DNA of 64,000 bases, from assembly GCF_001563225.1 (NCBI RefSeq), contig NZ_CP014206.1, positions 620,001-684,000 of the forward strand. The letters are read 5' to 3'. The translations under genes and the position numbers were made by a program. This document shows positions 53,391-62,568 of this stretch, in pieces. This stretch comes from Pseudodesulfovibrio indicus. GTDB taxonomy: Bacteria; Desulfobacterota; Desulfovibrionia; Desulfovibrionales; Desulfovibrionaceae. Numbering within the stretch: the stretch's first letter is position 1; every line of letters starts with the position of its first letter. The notes under the pieces were generated by a model that worked only from the letters and a program-made list of their open reading frames with translations, searched no databases and was not told the origin of the DNA.

Positions 53391-53413
53391 GGGGCGCTCA
53401 GCAGGAGCGCCCC
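53391..53413. terminator. Bidirectional terminator
   Basis: GGGGCGCTC (53391-53399) / GAGCGCCCC (53405-53413) flanked by an A8 run on the left and TTTT on the right. On the minus strand the T8 tract ends the mltD-like transcript. The nearby CCAAACTCTTT-like stretch (53344-53360, minus strand) is a worn piece of the gene-end repeat. Confidence 0.88.
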
Positions 53414-53436
53414 TTTTGGGTAGTCTTGTCGGCGGG

Positions 53437-55059
53437 CTACTGGACGTAGACCTTGAGCTTCTGCCCGGCGTAGATGGTGGCCTTGGCCGAGAGGGAGTTC
53501 CAGCGGCAGAGGTCGGAGACCTTGACTCCGAACTTGCGGGAGATGGAGTACAGGTTGTCGCCCCGGCGGACCTTGTAGTGGACCAGCTGGGCCTTGACCA
53601 TCTCGGCTTCCTTGACCGCCTGCTTGGTGGCGGCGTTGGAGCTGTTGGGGATGTACAACTTCTGGCCGACCTTGAGGCGGCTGGAGCGCAGCCCGTTGGC
53701 CTTCTTGAGGGTGTTCACCGTGGTCCCGAAGGACTGGGAGATGGTCCACAGGGTGTCGCCGGAACGGACCACGTAGTTGCCGCGCTCGTTGGCGATGGCC
53801 CTGGTCTTGGCCGTGGAGGTGGACACCATGGACGCCTCGGCCACGCTGGTCTTGGAGCCGTTGCCCGGGACCATCACGTACTGGCCGGGGCGCAGGGTGT
53901 TGGAACGGGTGTTGTTCACGGACTTGAGCACGTTGATGGGCACGCCGTAGCGCCGGGAGATGCGCCACCAGGAGTCGCCGGAGCGCACGCGGTAGCGGGT
54001 GTAGCCCGCATAGGGCCGGGAGCCGGGCTCGGCCAGGTAGGCGATCATCTTGTCCGCCTTGTCCGCGGGCAGGTAGGCCACGGCCTCCATGTGCGGCGGG
54101 CTGACCTGGCGGCGGAAGGCGGGGTTCAGGTCGTGGAATTCCTTCCAGGACATGTTGCCCGCGCGGGCCAGGGCCAGGAGATCGGTGCCGCCGGGCACCT
54201 TGACCTCGGTGACCTCGTCTTCCATGTCCCAGGACACCGGCTCGAAGCCGAGGGTGTCAAGGTTCTGGAAGATCTTGGAAATGGCGATGAACTTGGGAAC
54301 GTAGTGCCGGGTCTCCTGCTTCAGCCGGATGCGCCGCGACAGCTTGCGGTTCTTCTCGGTCAGCTCGAAGAAGTCGTCGCATCCGGCCTGCTTCAGGGCG
54401 CGGGAAATCTTGCCTTCGCCCGCGTTGTAGGCGGCCAGCGCCAGGTACCAGTCGCCGAATTTGTCGTACAGGTCCTTCAGGTGGCGTGCGGCGGCGTCCG
54501 TGGCCTTGTAGGGGTCGCGGCGCTCGTCGATCCACCAGTCGGACTTCAGTCCGTACAGGCGGCCCGTGCCGCGCATGAACTGCCACATGCCGCCCGCCCC
54601 GGCCCAGGAATAGGCCTTGACGTTGTACCCGGATTCGACAAAGGGCAGCAGGACCAGGTCCTGGGGCAGCCCGTACTGGGTGAAGACGCGGCGCACATAG
54701 GGCAGGTAGGGCTGGGAACGTTCCAGCCACCGCGCCATGGTCTTGCGCGCCTTGTGGTTGTAATAGGTGAAGAAGAGTTCCACCTCTTCATTCTCATGGG
54801 GCTCCAGGTCGAACAACAGGCCGAACCGCTGGTTCAGCACCGCCTGCTCGGTCTGGGTCAGGTCCTCGCCGGGGGCCACCTCCGGGGCGGCCGCGATCTC
54901 CGGTTCAAGCGCCTCGGCATCCTCCGGCACCTGGTTCTCGGAAACCTGCTCCTCGACGGGAGCCGGGTCCACGGGCGCCGTCTTGGTCGAGCAGCCCGCG
55001 GCCAACATCGCGATGAACAGACCCATCACGAGTAATTTTGCGTAGTTGATTGCTTTCAA
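53437..55059 (-). CDS. mltD: MltD-like lytic transglycosylase with three LysM repeats
   Basis: 540 aa from a TTG at 55059, preceded by GGAGG; a GTG at 55080 is in frame but has no ribosome site. Lipoprotein signal with lipobox LAAGC. SLT catalytic domain (about 120-270): LVLLPFVESGYNVKAYSWAGAGGMWQFM (Glu in VESGY) and ALAAYNAGEGKISRAL. Three C-terminal LysM repeats (YRVRSGDSWWRIS, YVVRSGDTLWTIS, YKVRRGDNLYSIS) bind peptidoglycan. Cleaves glycan strands with formation of anhydromuramic ends. It ends the transcript at the bidirectional terminator. Confidence 0.92.
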   Translation of the reverse strand: MKAINYAKLLVMGLFIAMLAAGCSTKTAPVDPAPVEEQVSENQVPEDAEALEPEIAAAPEVAPGEDLTQTEQAVLNQRFGLLFDLEPHENEEVELFFTYYNHKARKTMARWLERSQPYLPYVRRVFTQYGLPQDLVLLPFVESGYNVKAYSWAGAGGMWQFMRGTGRLYGLKSDWWIDERRDPYKATDAAARHLKDLYDKFGDWYLALAAYNAGEGKISRALKQAGCDDFFELTEKNRKLSRRIRLKQETRHYVPKFIAISKIFQNLDTLGFEPVSWDMEDEVTEVKVPGGTDLLALARAGNMSWKEFHDLNPAFRRQVSPPHMEAVAYLPADKADKMIAYLAEPGSRPYAGYTRYRVRSGDSWWRISRRYGVPINVLKSVNNTRSNTLRPGQYVMVPGNGSKTSVAEASMVSTSTAKTRAIANERGNYVVRSGDTLWTISQSFGTTVNTLKKANGLRSSRLKVGQKLYIPNSSNAATKQAVKEAEMVKAQLVHYKVRRGDNLYSISRKFGVKVSDLCRWNSLSAKATIYAGQKLKVYVQ

Positions 55060-55262
55060 GCCATCCTCCGACTTCCGCACACCATTATCAGATTAGTTTC
55101 AGATTGAAAAGTCTAGAAAAAATCTCAACCCGTACTCGTGCGTGAACTTCAGCTAGCGTACCTTGCCATAGATTGCAATAGGAGCGATAAACGCCTACTA
55201 GAGCGCCTTGGCAAACGCAACCATGTGCAACTTTTTGCCGTGATACCCACAAGGACGAGTTC

Positions 55263-56024
55263 ATGCAAGATCACGACCGCGACAAGAAAGACGGGAAAAT
55301 ATACGTAGTTGGCAACAAGCCGGTCAAGGAACTCCTGCTGGATAGTCCACAGAAGGTGGATTTTGTCGCCTTCCGAAAGGGACGCCGCGACCAGGCCATG
55401 GAAGAAATCCTGGAGCTGTGCCGGACCCAAAACGTGCCCTACAAGTCCGTGGGACCCAAGGACCTGGACTACATGTACCGGGGCAACCACCAGGGCGTGG
55501 CCGCGCGCTGCGCCGCGCTGGACTACGTGCCGCTCGAAAAACTGCTCGAAATCGCAACCGAAGCGCCCCTGCCGCTCATCGTGGCCCTGGACCAGGTCCA
55601 GGATACCGGCAACGTCGGCGTGCTCGCCCGCACCGTCCACGCCCTGGGCGGGGCCGGACTCATCGTCTGCCAGCACCACGGAGCCTACATCGGGGCCGGG
55701 GCCGTGCGCTCCTCCGCCGGGGCGCTCACCCAACTGCCCGTGGCCAAGGTCGGCAACCTCGCCAATGCCATGAAGGACTGCGTCAACTACGACTATACCC
55801 TCTACTGCGCCCGCATGACCTCCGATTCCGACAATGTCTATACCGCCGACCTCGAAACCCCCGCCGTGCTCATCCTCGGCAACGAGGAAAAAGGCGTCCG
55901 CCCCGGCGTCGCCAAGTTCGCCCACCACTCCCTCCACATCCCCTTTCAACGCGAATTCGACTCCCTCAACGTCGCCCAGGCCGGGGCCATCATCGTGTCG
56001 GAGTTCGCGCGGCGACTCGGCTAA
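55263..56024 (+). CDS. rlmB: SpoU/TrmH-family rRNA 2'-O-ribose methyltransferase (RlmB-like)
   Basis: 253 aa. N-terminal RNA-binding substrate domain (about 10-90: VVGNKPVKELLLDSPQKVDFVAFRKG). SPOUT catalytic domain with a knot: ALDQVQDTGNVGVLARTVHALGG (motif 1 with Asn and Arg), ILGNEEKGV (motif 2) and SLNVAQAGAIIVSEFARR (motif 3). RlmB methylates G2251 of 23S rRNA; the exact target here is inferred. A gene-end repeat follows. Confidence 0.88.
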   Translation: MQDHDRDKKDGKIYVVGNKPVKELLLDSPQKVDFVAFRKGRRDQAMEEILELCRTQNVPYKSVGPKDLDYMYRGNHQGVAARCAALDYVPLEKLLEIATEAPLPLIVALDQVQDTGNVGVLARTVHALGGAGLIVCQHHGAYIGAGAVRSSAGALTQLPVAKVGNLANAMKDCVNYDYTLYCARMTSDSDNVYTADLETPAVLILGNEEKGVRPGVAKFAHHSLHIPFQREFDSLNVAQAGAIIVSEFARRLG

Positions 56025-56519
56025 GGGGAAAGCCTCCGGCGGCCCCTTCGGGGAGACCAGGGCGCTGCCCTGGACCCGCTCAAGGCCGAGGGCCTTGAGA
56101 ATCCCATCGCTCGCTTCGCTCGGGTGCGTGCGGCGCGGAAGGGCCGCGCGGGACGCCTTCCGCCGTGCCGGTTGGCGATTTGGGGCGGAAAAAACGGACC
56201 ACACGACGTGCCGCTTCACGGAACGAGGCACGCCGTTTTTTCCGCCCCAAATCGCGGGTTTTTATTGGAAGAGTCTGAACTCGGTTAGCAGAGCTTCTCA
56301 CCAGGACAGAGCCCGAAAAGGCCGCAAAGACCAACAACCTTTAGCCCCCCTCCGACACTCGCCCTGCCGCTCCCGCACGGACCTGCCGAAGGCACCCAAA
56401 AAGTTTTGAAGAGGAGAGGGGTTGGGGGTTCGGGGGAAGGGGAGAGGGGAAACTTTTCCAAAAGTTTCCCCTCTCCCCTTCCCCCGACCGCCGGAGGCAT
56501 CATTCATCATTCATTATCC
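56025..56519. repeat. Compound gene-end repeat between convergent genes (unit 3, intact)
   Basis: From the left: GCCTCCGGCGG box (56033-56043), CCCCTTCGGGG hairpin, CCAGGGCGCTGCCCTGG palindrome, CTCAAGGCC-GAG-GGCCTTGAG hairpin, then a 23-bp perfect inverted repeat (56175-56197 with 56233-56255). From the right: GCCTCCGGCGG (about 56490-56500), a long palindrome around 56440-56488, and the AAAACTTTTT tail (56397-56406). In reverse it matches unit 2 as rebuilt across the island ends, so this copy serves as the reference for the empty site. Confidence 0.82.
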
Positions 56520-57455
56520 CTATTTCACGATCATGACGGAGTTGCGGGCTTTTTCCGCGACTTCGTGGGACACGCTGAATCCTTTGGCGAACCAGGGTTT
56601 GAGGGATTCGGAGGCGACGATGAGGGAGTAGTCGTAGCCGATGGTGATGATGGTTTCGACGATGTCGCCGGTTTCGACGATGGTTTCCACGGGGTTGATG
56701 CCGTGTTCGCGGAAGAAGGCGGCGGCGTGGTCCGCGGCGTTGTGCGCCGAGGGCAGTCCTTCGCGGGTGGGGGCCACGGAAAGGATGGTGACCGGGCATT
56801 GGCAGGCCTGGGCATGGCGCACGGCTTCGGGCAGCATGTCCCGGGACTGGTCGGTATCCTGGACGCAGACGATGTGTCCGCGACCGGGGTCGAGGTGCCG
56901 GGCGACGATGACCGAGCATTTGGCGTGGGCCGCGATCTTGAGTGCCAGGGGTTTGCGGGAGAAGAATTTCTTCAGCCCGGTCATGGGTTCGGGCGATGCG
57001 CCCACGATGACGATGTCGGCGTTGAACCGTTCGGCCTCGTCGGTCACGGCGGTGGTCACGTCCGAGGCGGTGCGCAGCCGCAGGGAGATGGTCCCGCCGC
57101 AAGGGTTGACGTATTCGCGGACGTATTCCCCGGCAGGGTCGCCGGACAGTTCGCGGTGTTTCCATTCCTGGCTGGTGCCGGGTGCGATCTCGCCCAGCTC
57201 CACCAGGATGTCGCGGCCGCGTTTGAGCTGGCGCAGCCCGGGCAGTTCCAGCCCCCAGTCCAGGATGTTTTCGCGGGCCACGCGGACTTCCAGGCCGCCG
57301 GAGTTGAGGCCGCTGTCCAGGGGCCGGACGTAGAGCAGGGCGATGTGGGCGCAGGTCTGCTTGCTGAGACGCACGGCGTAGCGCAGCCCGGTGTAGGCCT
57401 CGGGGCCGCCGCCGATGGAGATGAGGATGCGCAGTCTGCCGTCGTCCGGAGTCAT
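56520..57455 (-). CDS. Tandem universal stress protein
   Basis: 311 aa with two UspA folds. First domain about 5-185 (LRILISIGGGPEAYTGLRYAVRLSKQTCAHIALLYVRPLD, DIVIVGASPEPMTGLKKFFSRKPLALKIAAHAKCSVIVA). Second about 190-311 (IVCVQDTDQSRDMLPEAVRHAQ, DYSLIVASESLKPWFAKGFSVSHEVAEKARNSVMIVK). Starts 10 bases downstream of the DASS transporter stop, so cotranscribed. It probably acts in nutrient or redox stress together with the transporter. Confidence 0.85.
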   Translation of the reverse strand: MTPDDGRLRILISIGGGPEAYTGLRYAVRLSKQTCAHIALLYVRPLDSGLNSGGLEVRVARENILDWGLELPGLRQLKRGRDILVELGEIAPGTSQEWKHRELSGDPAGEYVREYVNPCGGTISLRLRTASDVTTAVTDEAERFNADIVIVGASPEPMTGLKKFFSRKPLALKIAAHAKCSVIVARHLDPGRGHIVCVQDTDQSRDMLPEAVRHAQACQCPVTILSVAPTREGLPSAHNAADHAAAFFREHGINPVETIVETGDIVETIITIGYDYSLIVASESLKPWFAKGFSVSHEVAEKARNSVMIVK

Positions 57456-57465
57456 GTTTATCTCC

Positions 57466-58890
57466 TTACAGCCCGATAAGGGGCCAGTACAGTTTCGATG
57501 CCGCCAGGAGCACGATAAAGGACATGAGCGCCATGCGCCAGCCCACTTTCATGAAGTCGGAGGGGCGCAGGTAGCCGGACGAGTAGACGATGGTCGAGGC
57601 CGGGGTGCCGATGACCGTGAAGTAGGCAAACGCGCTGGAGATGGCGGTGACCATGCCCACGGCCAGGGGGTTGGTCTCCGTGCCCATGGCGATGGCCAGG
57701 ACGATGGGGCCGAGCACGGCCACGGCCGCGCCGTTGCTCATGGTGTTGGTGATGAAGGTGGTCAGGAGCATGACCGCGGCCAGCAGGCCGAGGCCGGAGT
57801 CCATGCCCAGCGGTGCCAGGCCGTCCATGAACATGCCCGCCACCCAGGCGGCCGCGCCGGTGTCGCGCATCTGGACGCCCAGTGAGATGGCTGCGGCATA
57901 GAGCAGGACCACGCCCCAGTTCACGCCGGAGTTGAGGTCCTGCCAGCGGACCAGGCCGGTGACCAGGAAGAGGACCGCCCCGAGCAGGGCGATGGTGCCC
58001 ATGCCCACCTTGGACGAGAACCCCACCCAGCCGACCAGGGTCAGGAGAAAGAGGAAGATGGCCACGTAGTGGCGGCCGGTGAGCGCGCCTTCGCTGCCCA
58101 CCTGCTCCTTGAGCTGGTCCACGGCGGAGCCGAGGTTCGTGACGTCGGTCTTGAAGGTGAAGCGCAGGATGACGTGCATGAGCGGCAGCTGGATGAGGAA
58201 GATGGGGTAGGCGTAGATCATCCAGTGCAGGTAGGACACGGAATAGCCGTAGGTGGCCGGGTCGTCGGGCGCGTAGAAGAAATCGCGCAGGTAGTCGATC
58301 ATGATGGCGTTGCGCGCGCCGCCGGACGGGGTGCCTATGCCCGCCATGGCGCAGGCGTAGGAGATGGAAAACAGGAAGAGCACGGCCAGGGCGCGCCGCT
58401 GGTTCTCGTCGTCGGTGGCCAGCTGGATGAGCGACAGGGCCACGGGCAGCATCATGGCGGCCACGGTGTGTTCGCCGATGAACGAGGCGAGCAGGCCGGA
58501 GAAGATGGAGAGCCCGAAGGCGATGGAGTAGGCGTTGTTGCCGGTGACCGAGACGATGAGCAGGGCCAGCCGCTTGTCCAGCTTCTGTTTGACCAGGGCC
58601 ACGGCGAGCATGAGCGAGCCCATGATGAACAGGACCGAGTCCTTCATCAGCGACTTGGCCACCAGCGAGGAGTCCAGGCCGAGGAGGAAGACCTGGCCCA
58701 GGATGATGAGCAGGGCCACGGCGGGCAGGGGGATGGGCTCGGTAATGAACAGGATGGTCGCGCCCACGGTCATGACGAGCACGCGCCAGCCCTCCGGCGT
58801 GACCCCTTCCGGGGCGGGCAGGAGCATCATTGCGGCCTGGATGGCCAAGGTGAAGAAAAACCAGCGTTTTTCGCGTAGATAGTGAATCAC
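57466..58890 (-). CDS. DASS/SLC13 sodium-coupled anion transporter
   Basis: 474 aa from the GTG at 58890 (MIHYLREKRWFFF); longer frames upstream are not supported. About 11-12 membrane segments. Two family signatures with SNT/SGG-type loops: GIGTPSGGARNAIMI and, in the second half, TFITNTMSNGAAVAVLGPIV, plus GTPASTIVYSSGYLRPSDF. Substrate may be sulfate, dicarboxylate or another anion. In a sulfate reducer a sulfate role would be attractive but is not shown. Co-transcribed universal stress gene follows. Confidence 0.88.
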   Translation of the reverse strand: MIHYLREKRWFFFTLAIQAAMMLLPAPEGVTPEGWRVLVMTVGATILFITEPIPLPAVALLIILGQVFLLGLDSSLVAKSLMKDSVLFIMGSLMLAVALVKQKLDKRLALLIVSVTGNNAYSIAFGLSIFSGLLASFIGEHTVAAMMLPVALSLIQLATDDENQRRALAVLFLFSISYACAMAGIGTPSGGARNAIMIDYLRDFFYAPDDPATYGYSVSYLHWMIYAYPIFLIQLPLMHVILRFTFKTDVTNLGSAVDQLKEQVGSEGALTGRHYVAIFLFLLTLVGWVGFSSKVGMGTIALLGAVLFLVTGLVRWQDLNSGVNWGVVLLYAAAISLGVQMRDTGAAAWVAGMFMDGLAPLGMDSGLGLLAAVMLLTTFITNTMSNGAAVAVLGPIVLAIAMGTETNPLAVGMVTAISSAFAYFTVIGTPASTIVYSSGYLRPSDFMKVGWRMALMSFIVLLAASKLYWPLIGL

Positions 58891-59044
58891 GATACCGGAG
58901 ACTATACACGCCTGCGCGGATTGTTGCCAGCCGAAAGCGCGGCCCGGACGGAACAATACCCCGGTTTGCAACGGGACGCGGATAGGGTATCGTTCGCGTC
59001 GCGGCACTGCCCGCACTTCCGACACCGAAACGAGGAGCGATCCC

Positions 59045-59524
59045 TTGAAACGCACACTGTCCGCCCTTTGCAGGAACGAGCCGGGCGTCCTGGCCATGAT
59101 GGCCATGGAATGCGGCAAATATGACGCCAACATCCTTTCCCTGGCCGCCGGGGAGACGGAGAACCCCGAGGTTTCGCGCATCGTGCTCTGCGTGGACGGC
59201 GACGACGGGGCCATCGACGAGATCGGGCGCTACCTGGCGTCCCTGGACGCGGTCATCCAGCTCGACGACCTGTCGCGCAAGGATTTCGTGGACCGCGAGC
59301 TGGTCATGATCAAGGTGGCCACGGACCCGGCCCGGACCGGCCAGTTGATGCAGATCTTCGAGGTTTTCCGGGCCAACGTGGTGGGCATGGGCCAGGAGAC
59401 CGTCACCGTGGAGCTGTCCGGCGACCAGGAGCGCGTGGACGGGCTGATCAAGATGCTCATCCCCTACGGCATCAAGTCCATGTGCCGGTCCGGGATGATC
59501 GCTCTCAAGCGCGGGGACGAATAG
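59045..59524 (+). CDS. ACT-domain protein, acetolactate synthase small-subunit-like (IlvN/IlvH)
   Basis: 159 aa from a TTG at 59045 with GAGGAG 7 bases upstream. ACT domain (about 1-75): LSALCRNEPGVLAMMAMECGKYDANILSLAAGETENPEVSRIVLCVDGDD. The second half (RELVMIKVATDPARTGQLMQIFEVFRANVVGMGQETVTVELSGDQERVDGLIKML) follows the IlvN C-terminal domain. No catalytic IlvB is adjacent. Its stop overlaps the GTG of the phosphotransacylase gene by one base, so it may sense a branched-chain amino acid for that pathway. Confidence 0.8.
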   Translation: MKRTLSALCRNEPGVLAMMAMECGKYDANILSLAAGETENPEVSRIVLCVDGDDGAIDEIGRYLASLDAVIQLDDLSRKDFVDRELVMIKVATDPARTGQLMQIFEVFRANVVGMGQETVTVELSGDQERVDGLIKMLIPYGIKSMCRSGMIALKRGDE

Positions 59525-60459
59525 TGGCCGATTTCAAACCCATAGCCAGCCTGCACGAGCTGGTGGAGGCCGCCCTGGACCACGACGGCCCCATGCCCAA
59601 GGTGGCCATCGCCCGGTCCGCCGAGGGGTTCGTGCTCCGGGCCGGGCTGGACGCCCATGCGCGCGGCGTGGCCGAGCCGATCCTCATCGGCGACATGGAC
59701 GAGACCCGGCGCATCGCGGACGAGCGCGGGCTGGACATCTCCCCGTTCCGGCAGATCCACGTCACCGACGACGCCGGGGCCGTGTTCGAGGCGGTCCGGC
59801 TGTTTCGCGAAGGCGAGGCCCAGCTGATCATGAAGGGGCTGGTCTCCACGGCCACCCTGCTCAAGGCGGTGCTCAACAAGGAGACCGGCGTGCCGCACCC
59901 CTCGCGCATCCTGAGCCACGTCTCGGTCTTCGAATCGCCCGTGGACAAGCGGCTGATGCTCATGACCGACCCCGGGGTGAACATCGCCCCCACCCTGCAA
60001 CGCAAGGTGGACATCCTCAAGAACGCTCTGGACGTGGCCCGGACGCTGGGCCTGCGCGAACCGCGTTGCGCCATCCTGGCGGCAACGGAGAAAATCAATT
60101 ATCCCGCCATGCCCGCCACTCTGGATGGGGATATCCTGACCAAGATGGCCCGCCAGGGCGAGTTCGGCGACGCCCGGGTGCTCGGCCCCCTGTCCCTGGA
60201 CCTGGCCGTGTCCCGCGAGGTGGCGGCCACCAAGCGGTTCGACAGCCCGGTGGCCGGCAACGCGGACATCCTGGTGACCCCGGACATCGAGGCGGGCAAC
60301 GTGCTCTACAAGGCGCTGTCCACCCTGTGCGGCTGCACCATGGCCGCCGTGGTGGTGGGCAGCCGGGTGCCGGTGGTGGTCCCGTCGCGCGGCGATTCGG
60401 ATGCGTCCAAGTTCCACTCCATCGCCCTGGCCTCGGTCCTGGCCCGGAGGAATGCATGA
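59524..60459 (+). CDS. ptb: Phosphate butyryltransferase-like (phosphotransacylase)
   Basis: 311 aa from the GTG at 59524. Family pattern: AIARSAEGFVLRAGLDA, AQLIMKGLVSTATLLKAVLN, HVSVFESPVDKRLMLMTDPGVNIAPTL, and IEAGNVLYKALSTLCGCTMAAVVVGSRVPVVVPSRGDS. Converts an acyl-CoA and phosphate to an acyl phosphate. With the kinase that overlaps it (ATGA), it makes ATP from an acyl-CoA. Chain-length preference is inferred from the pairing, and acetyl- or branched acyl-CoA are possible. Confidence 0.85.
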   Translation: MADFKPIASLHELVEAALDHDGPMPKVAIARSAEGFVLRAGLDAHARGVAEPILIGDMDETRRIADERGLDISPFRQIHVTDDAGAVFEAVRLFREGEAQLIMKGLVSTATLLKAVLNKETGVPHPSRILSHVSVFESPVDKRLMLMTDPGVNIAPTLQRKVDILKNALDVARTLGLREPRCAILAATEKINYPAMPATLDGDILTKMARQGEFGDARVLGPLSLDLAVSREVAATKRFDSPVAGNADILVTPDIEAGNVLYKALSTLCGCTMAAVVVGSRVPVVVPSRGDSDASKFHSIALASVLARRNA

Positions 60460-61553
60460 GCATCCTGGTCATCAACCCCGGTTCCACCTCCACCAAGCTG
60501 GCATTATTCGAGAATTCCCTGCCCGTGGGCGAGCCTTTGGCCCTGGCCGAGGTCCAGCACCTGCGCGAGGAGCTGGCCCCGTTCGAGCGGGTGGCGGACC
60601 AGTTCGACCTGCGTTTGCGCGACGTGACCGCCTTCCTCGACCGCGAGGGGGTGGACACCGGCGACATCGAGGCCTTGTCCGTGCGCGGTGGCCTGCTGCG
60701 CGCCCTGCCGGGCGGTGTTTACGAAGTGTCCGACGAAATGGTCCACGACCTGGCGAACGCAACGTATGGCGAGCACGCCTGCAACCTCGGCGGGATGCTC
60801 GGCCTGGCCCTGTCCCGCAAGTGGGGAGCGCCCGCCTTCGTGGTGGACCCGGTGGTCACGGACGAGCTCATGGACGAGGCGCGGCTGACCGGCATGCCGG
60901 GGCTGAACCGGCGCAGCCTGTTCCACGCCCTGAACCAGCGGGGTACGGCACGGCTGGTTGCACGCAGGCTCGGTATCGAGTACGAGGACGCGAACTTCAT
61001 CGTCTGTCACATTGGGGGCGGCATCTCCATCGGCGCGCACCGACACGGCCGGGTGGTGGATGTGATCAACGCCCTGGACGGCGAGGGTCCGTTCTCGCCG
61101 GAGCGGACCGGCTCCCTGCCCCTGGTGCCGGTCCTGGACATGATCGCGCGCGGCGAGCGCACCCCGGCGGAGCTCAAGGAGACCATCCTGCGTCACGGCG
61201 GGCTGATCGCCCATCTGGGAACCAACGACCTGCGCGAGGTCCTGGCCCGGGTGGAGGACGGCGACGAACGGGCGGAGCTGGTCTACCGCAGCATGGGCTA
61301 CAACATCGCCCGGTGCATCGCGTCCATGGGACCCGCCCTGGCGGGCGACCAAGGCGGGCTCGACCTGGCCGCCGTGGTCCTGACGGGCGGCCTGGCGCGC
61401 AGCCGGACCCTGGTGGACGACCTGACCCGCCGCCTGTCCTGGCTCGCGCCCATCGAGGTCATCCCCGGCGAGGCCGAAATGGCCGCCCTGGCCGGCGGGG
61501 CGATTCGTGTCCTGTCCGGGAGGCTCCCTCTTCAGGCCTACGTTATTGACTAG
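60456..61553 (+). CDS. buk: Butyrate kinase-like acyl kinase
   Basis: 365 aa ASKHA-fold kinase. PHOSPHATE motif INPGSTSTKLALFE, VRGGLLRALPGGVYEVSDEM, CHIGGGISIGAHRHGRVVDVINALDGEGPFSPERTGSLP and ADENOSINE motif VVLTGGLARSRTLVDDLTRR. Transfers the phosphate of an acyl phosphate to ADP. Its ATG overlaps the stop of ptb. The same operon holds the IlvN-like gene. A butyrate- or isobutyrate/isovalerate-type route is plausible. Confidence 0.9.
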   Translation: MSILVINPGSTSTKLALFENSLPVGEPLALAEVQHLREELAPFERVADQFDLRLRDVTAFLDREGVDTGDIEALSVRGGLLRALPGGVYEVSDEMVHDLANATYGEHACNLGGMLGLALSRKWGAPAFVVDPVVTDELMDEARLTGMPGLNRRSLFHALNQRGTARLVARRLGIEYEDANFIVCHIGGGISIGAHRHGRVVDVINALDGEGPFSPERTGSLPLVPVLDMIARGERTPAELKETILRHGGLIAHLGTNDLREVLARVEDGDERAELVYRSMGYNIARCIASMGPALAGDQGGLDLAAVVLTGGLARSRTLVDDLTRRLSWLAPIEVIPGEAEMAALAGGAIRVLSGRLPLQAYVID

Positions 61554-61569
61554 GCAATCAGTTGTTATT

Positions 61570-61586
61570 TGTAACATATCGGGCTA
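61570..61586 (+). promoter_or_regulatory. Motif shared with the chemoreceptor upstream region
   Basis: TGTAACATATCGGGCTA, one base different from 7400-7416, ending 77 bases before the CheR ATG. GTTA-TTTG-TAAC overlaps its left side. Confidence 0.35.
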
Positions 61587-61663
61587 GCGTGCCGTGAACC
61601 GCCCAGGGGGAGTGTTTCAGGGGCGTGACGGGCGGTGGATATATCTTTTAAGGACAAGATTGC

Positions 61664-62539
61664 ATGGGTTCTTTGTTTTCCAAATCCTCGACGTTGCGGA
61701 AAAGCGTTCGGATCACGGATGAAGAGTTTGTCGAGCTGCGCGACTTCATCTATGAAAAGAGCGGCATTTTCGTTGACGTCAAGCGTAAGTACCTGTTCGA
61801 GAACCGGTTCTCCAAACGGCTTGGAGAGCTGGGGCTGACCAGCTTTTCCGACTACGTCAAGTATCTCAAGCTCGACCGCCAGAACCAGGAACTCAAGCAG
61901 CTCTTCGAACTGGTCACCACCAACGAGACCAGTTTCTGCCGGGACATGAAGCAGCTCTCCGCCTTCCAGGAGGTCATCCTCAAGGAAAAGCTGGAAGAGC
62001 AGCGCAGGGCCGGACGGTATGAACTGAACATCTGGTCCGCGGGGTGCTCTTCCGGCGAGGAGCCCTATACCCTGGCCATCCTCCTGCTGGAGACCCTCAA
62101 GATGGAATACGCCCGGTGGCGGATCAACATCACCGCCGTGGACCTCTCCGAGGAGATGATCAACCGCGCCCGAAGCGGCGTCTACGGCGAATACGCCTTC
62201 AAGACCACCCCGGAAGAGATCCGGTCACGGTACTTCAAGCCGGTCCCGGCGGGCTGGGAGATCGACCCCCGGCTCAAGCGGCTGGTCAACTTCACCCAGA
62301 TGAATCTCAACGACCCCCTGGCCCTGAAACGGGTGCCGAGGTCGCACATCGTCTTCTGCCGAAACGTGATCATCTATTTCGACGATGCCATGAAGCGCAA
62401 GGTGGTGCAGGCGTTCTACGACAACCTGCTCCCCGGCGGCTACCTGCTCGTGGGCCATTCGGAGTCCCTGCACAAGGTTTCCCAGACGTTCAAGCCGGTT
62501 CACCACGCAGGCGCCATCGCATACAAGAAGGAAGAGTAG
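61664..62539 (+). CDS. cheR: CheR chemotaxis glutamate methyltransferase
   Basis: 291 aa SAM-dependent enzyme that methylates chemoreceptors. CheR_N helical domain about 20-75 (FVELRDFIYEKSGIFVDVKRKYLFENRFSKRL), then NETSFCRDMKQLSAFQEVIL, SAM site LNIWSAGCSSGEEPYTLAILL, ITAVDLSEEMINRARSGVYG, and HIVFCRNVIIYFD. Typical length. ATG at 61664 comes 2 bases after a shared upstream leader; the HDOD gene follows. It could act on the chemoreceptor at 7499 or others. Confidence 0.92.
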   Translation: MGSLFSKSSTLRKSVRITDEEFVELRDFIYEKSGIFVDVKRKYLFENRFSKRLGELGLTSFSDYVKYLKLDRQNQELKQLFELVTTNETSFCRDMKQLSAFQEVILKEKLEEQRRAGRYELNIWSAGCSSGEEPYTLAILLLETLKMEYARWRINITAVDLSEEMINRARSGVYGEYAFKTTPEEIRSRYFKPVPAGWEIDPRLKRLVNFTQMNLNDPLALKRVPRSHIVFCRNVIIYFDDAMKRKVVQAFYDNLLPGGYLLVGHSESLHKVSQTFKPVHHAGAIAYKKEE

Positions 62540-62568
62540 GGAAGACCCCGCTATCGGAGGATGTTGTT

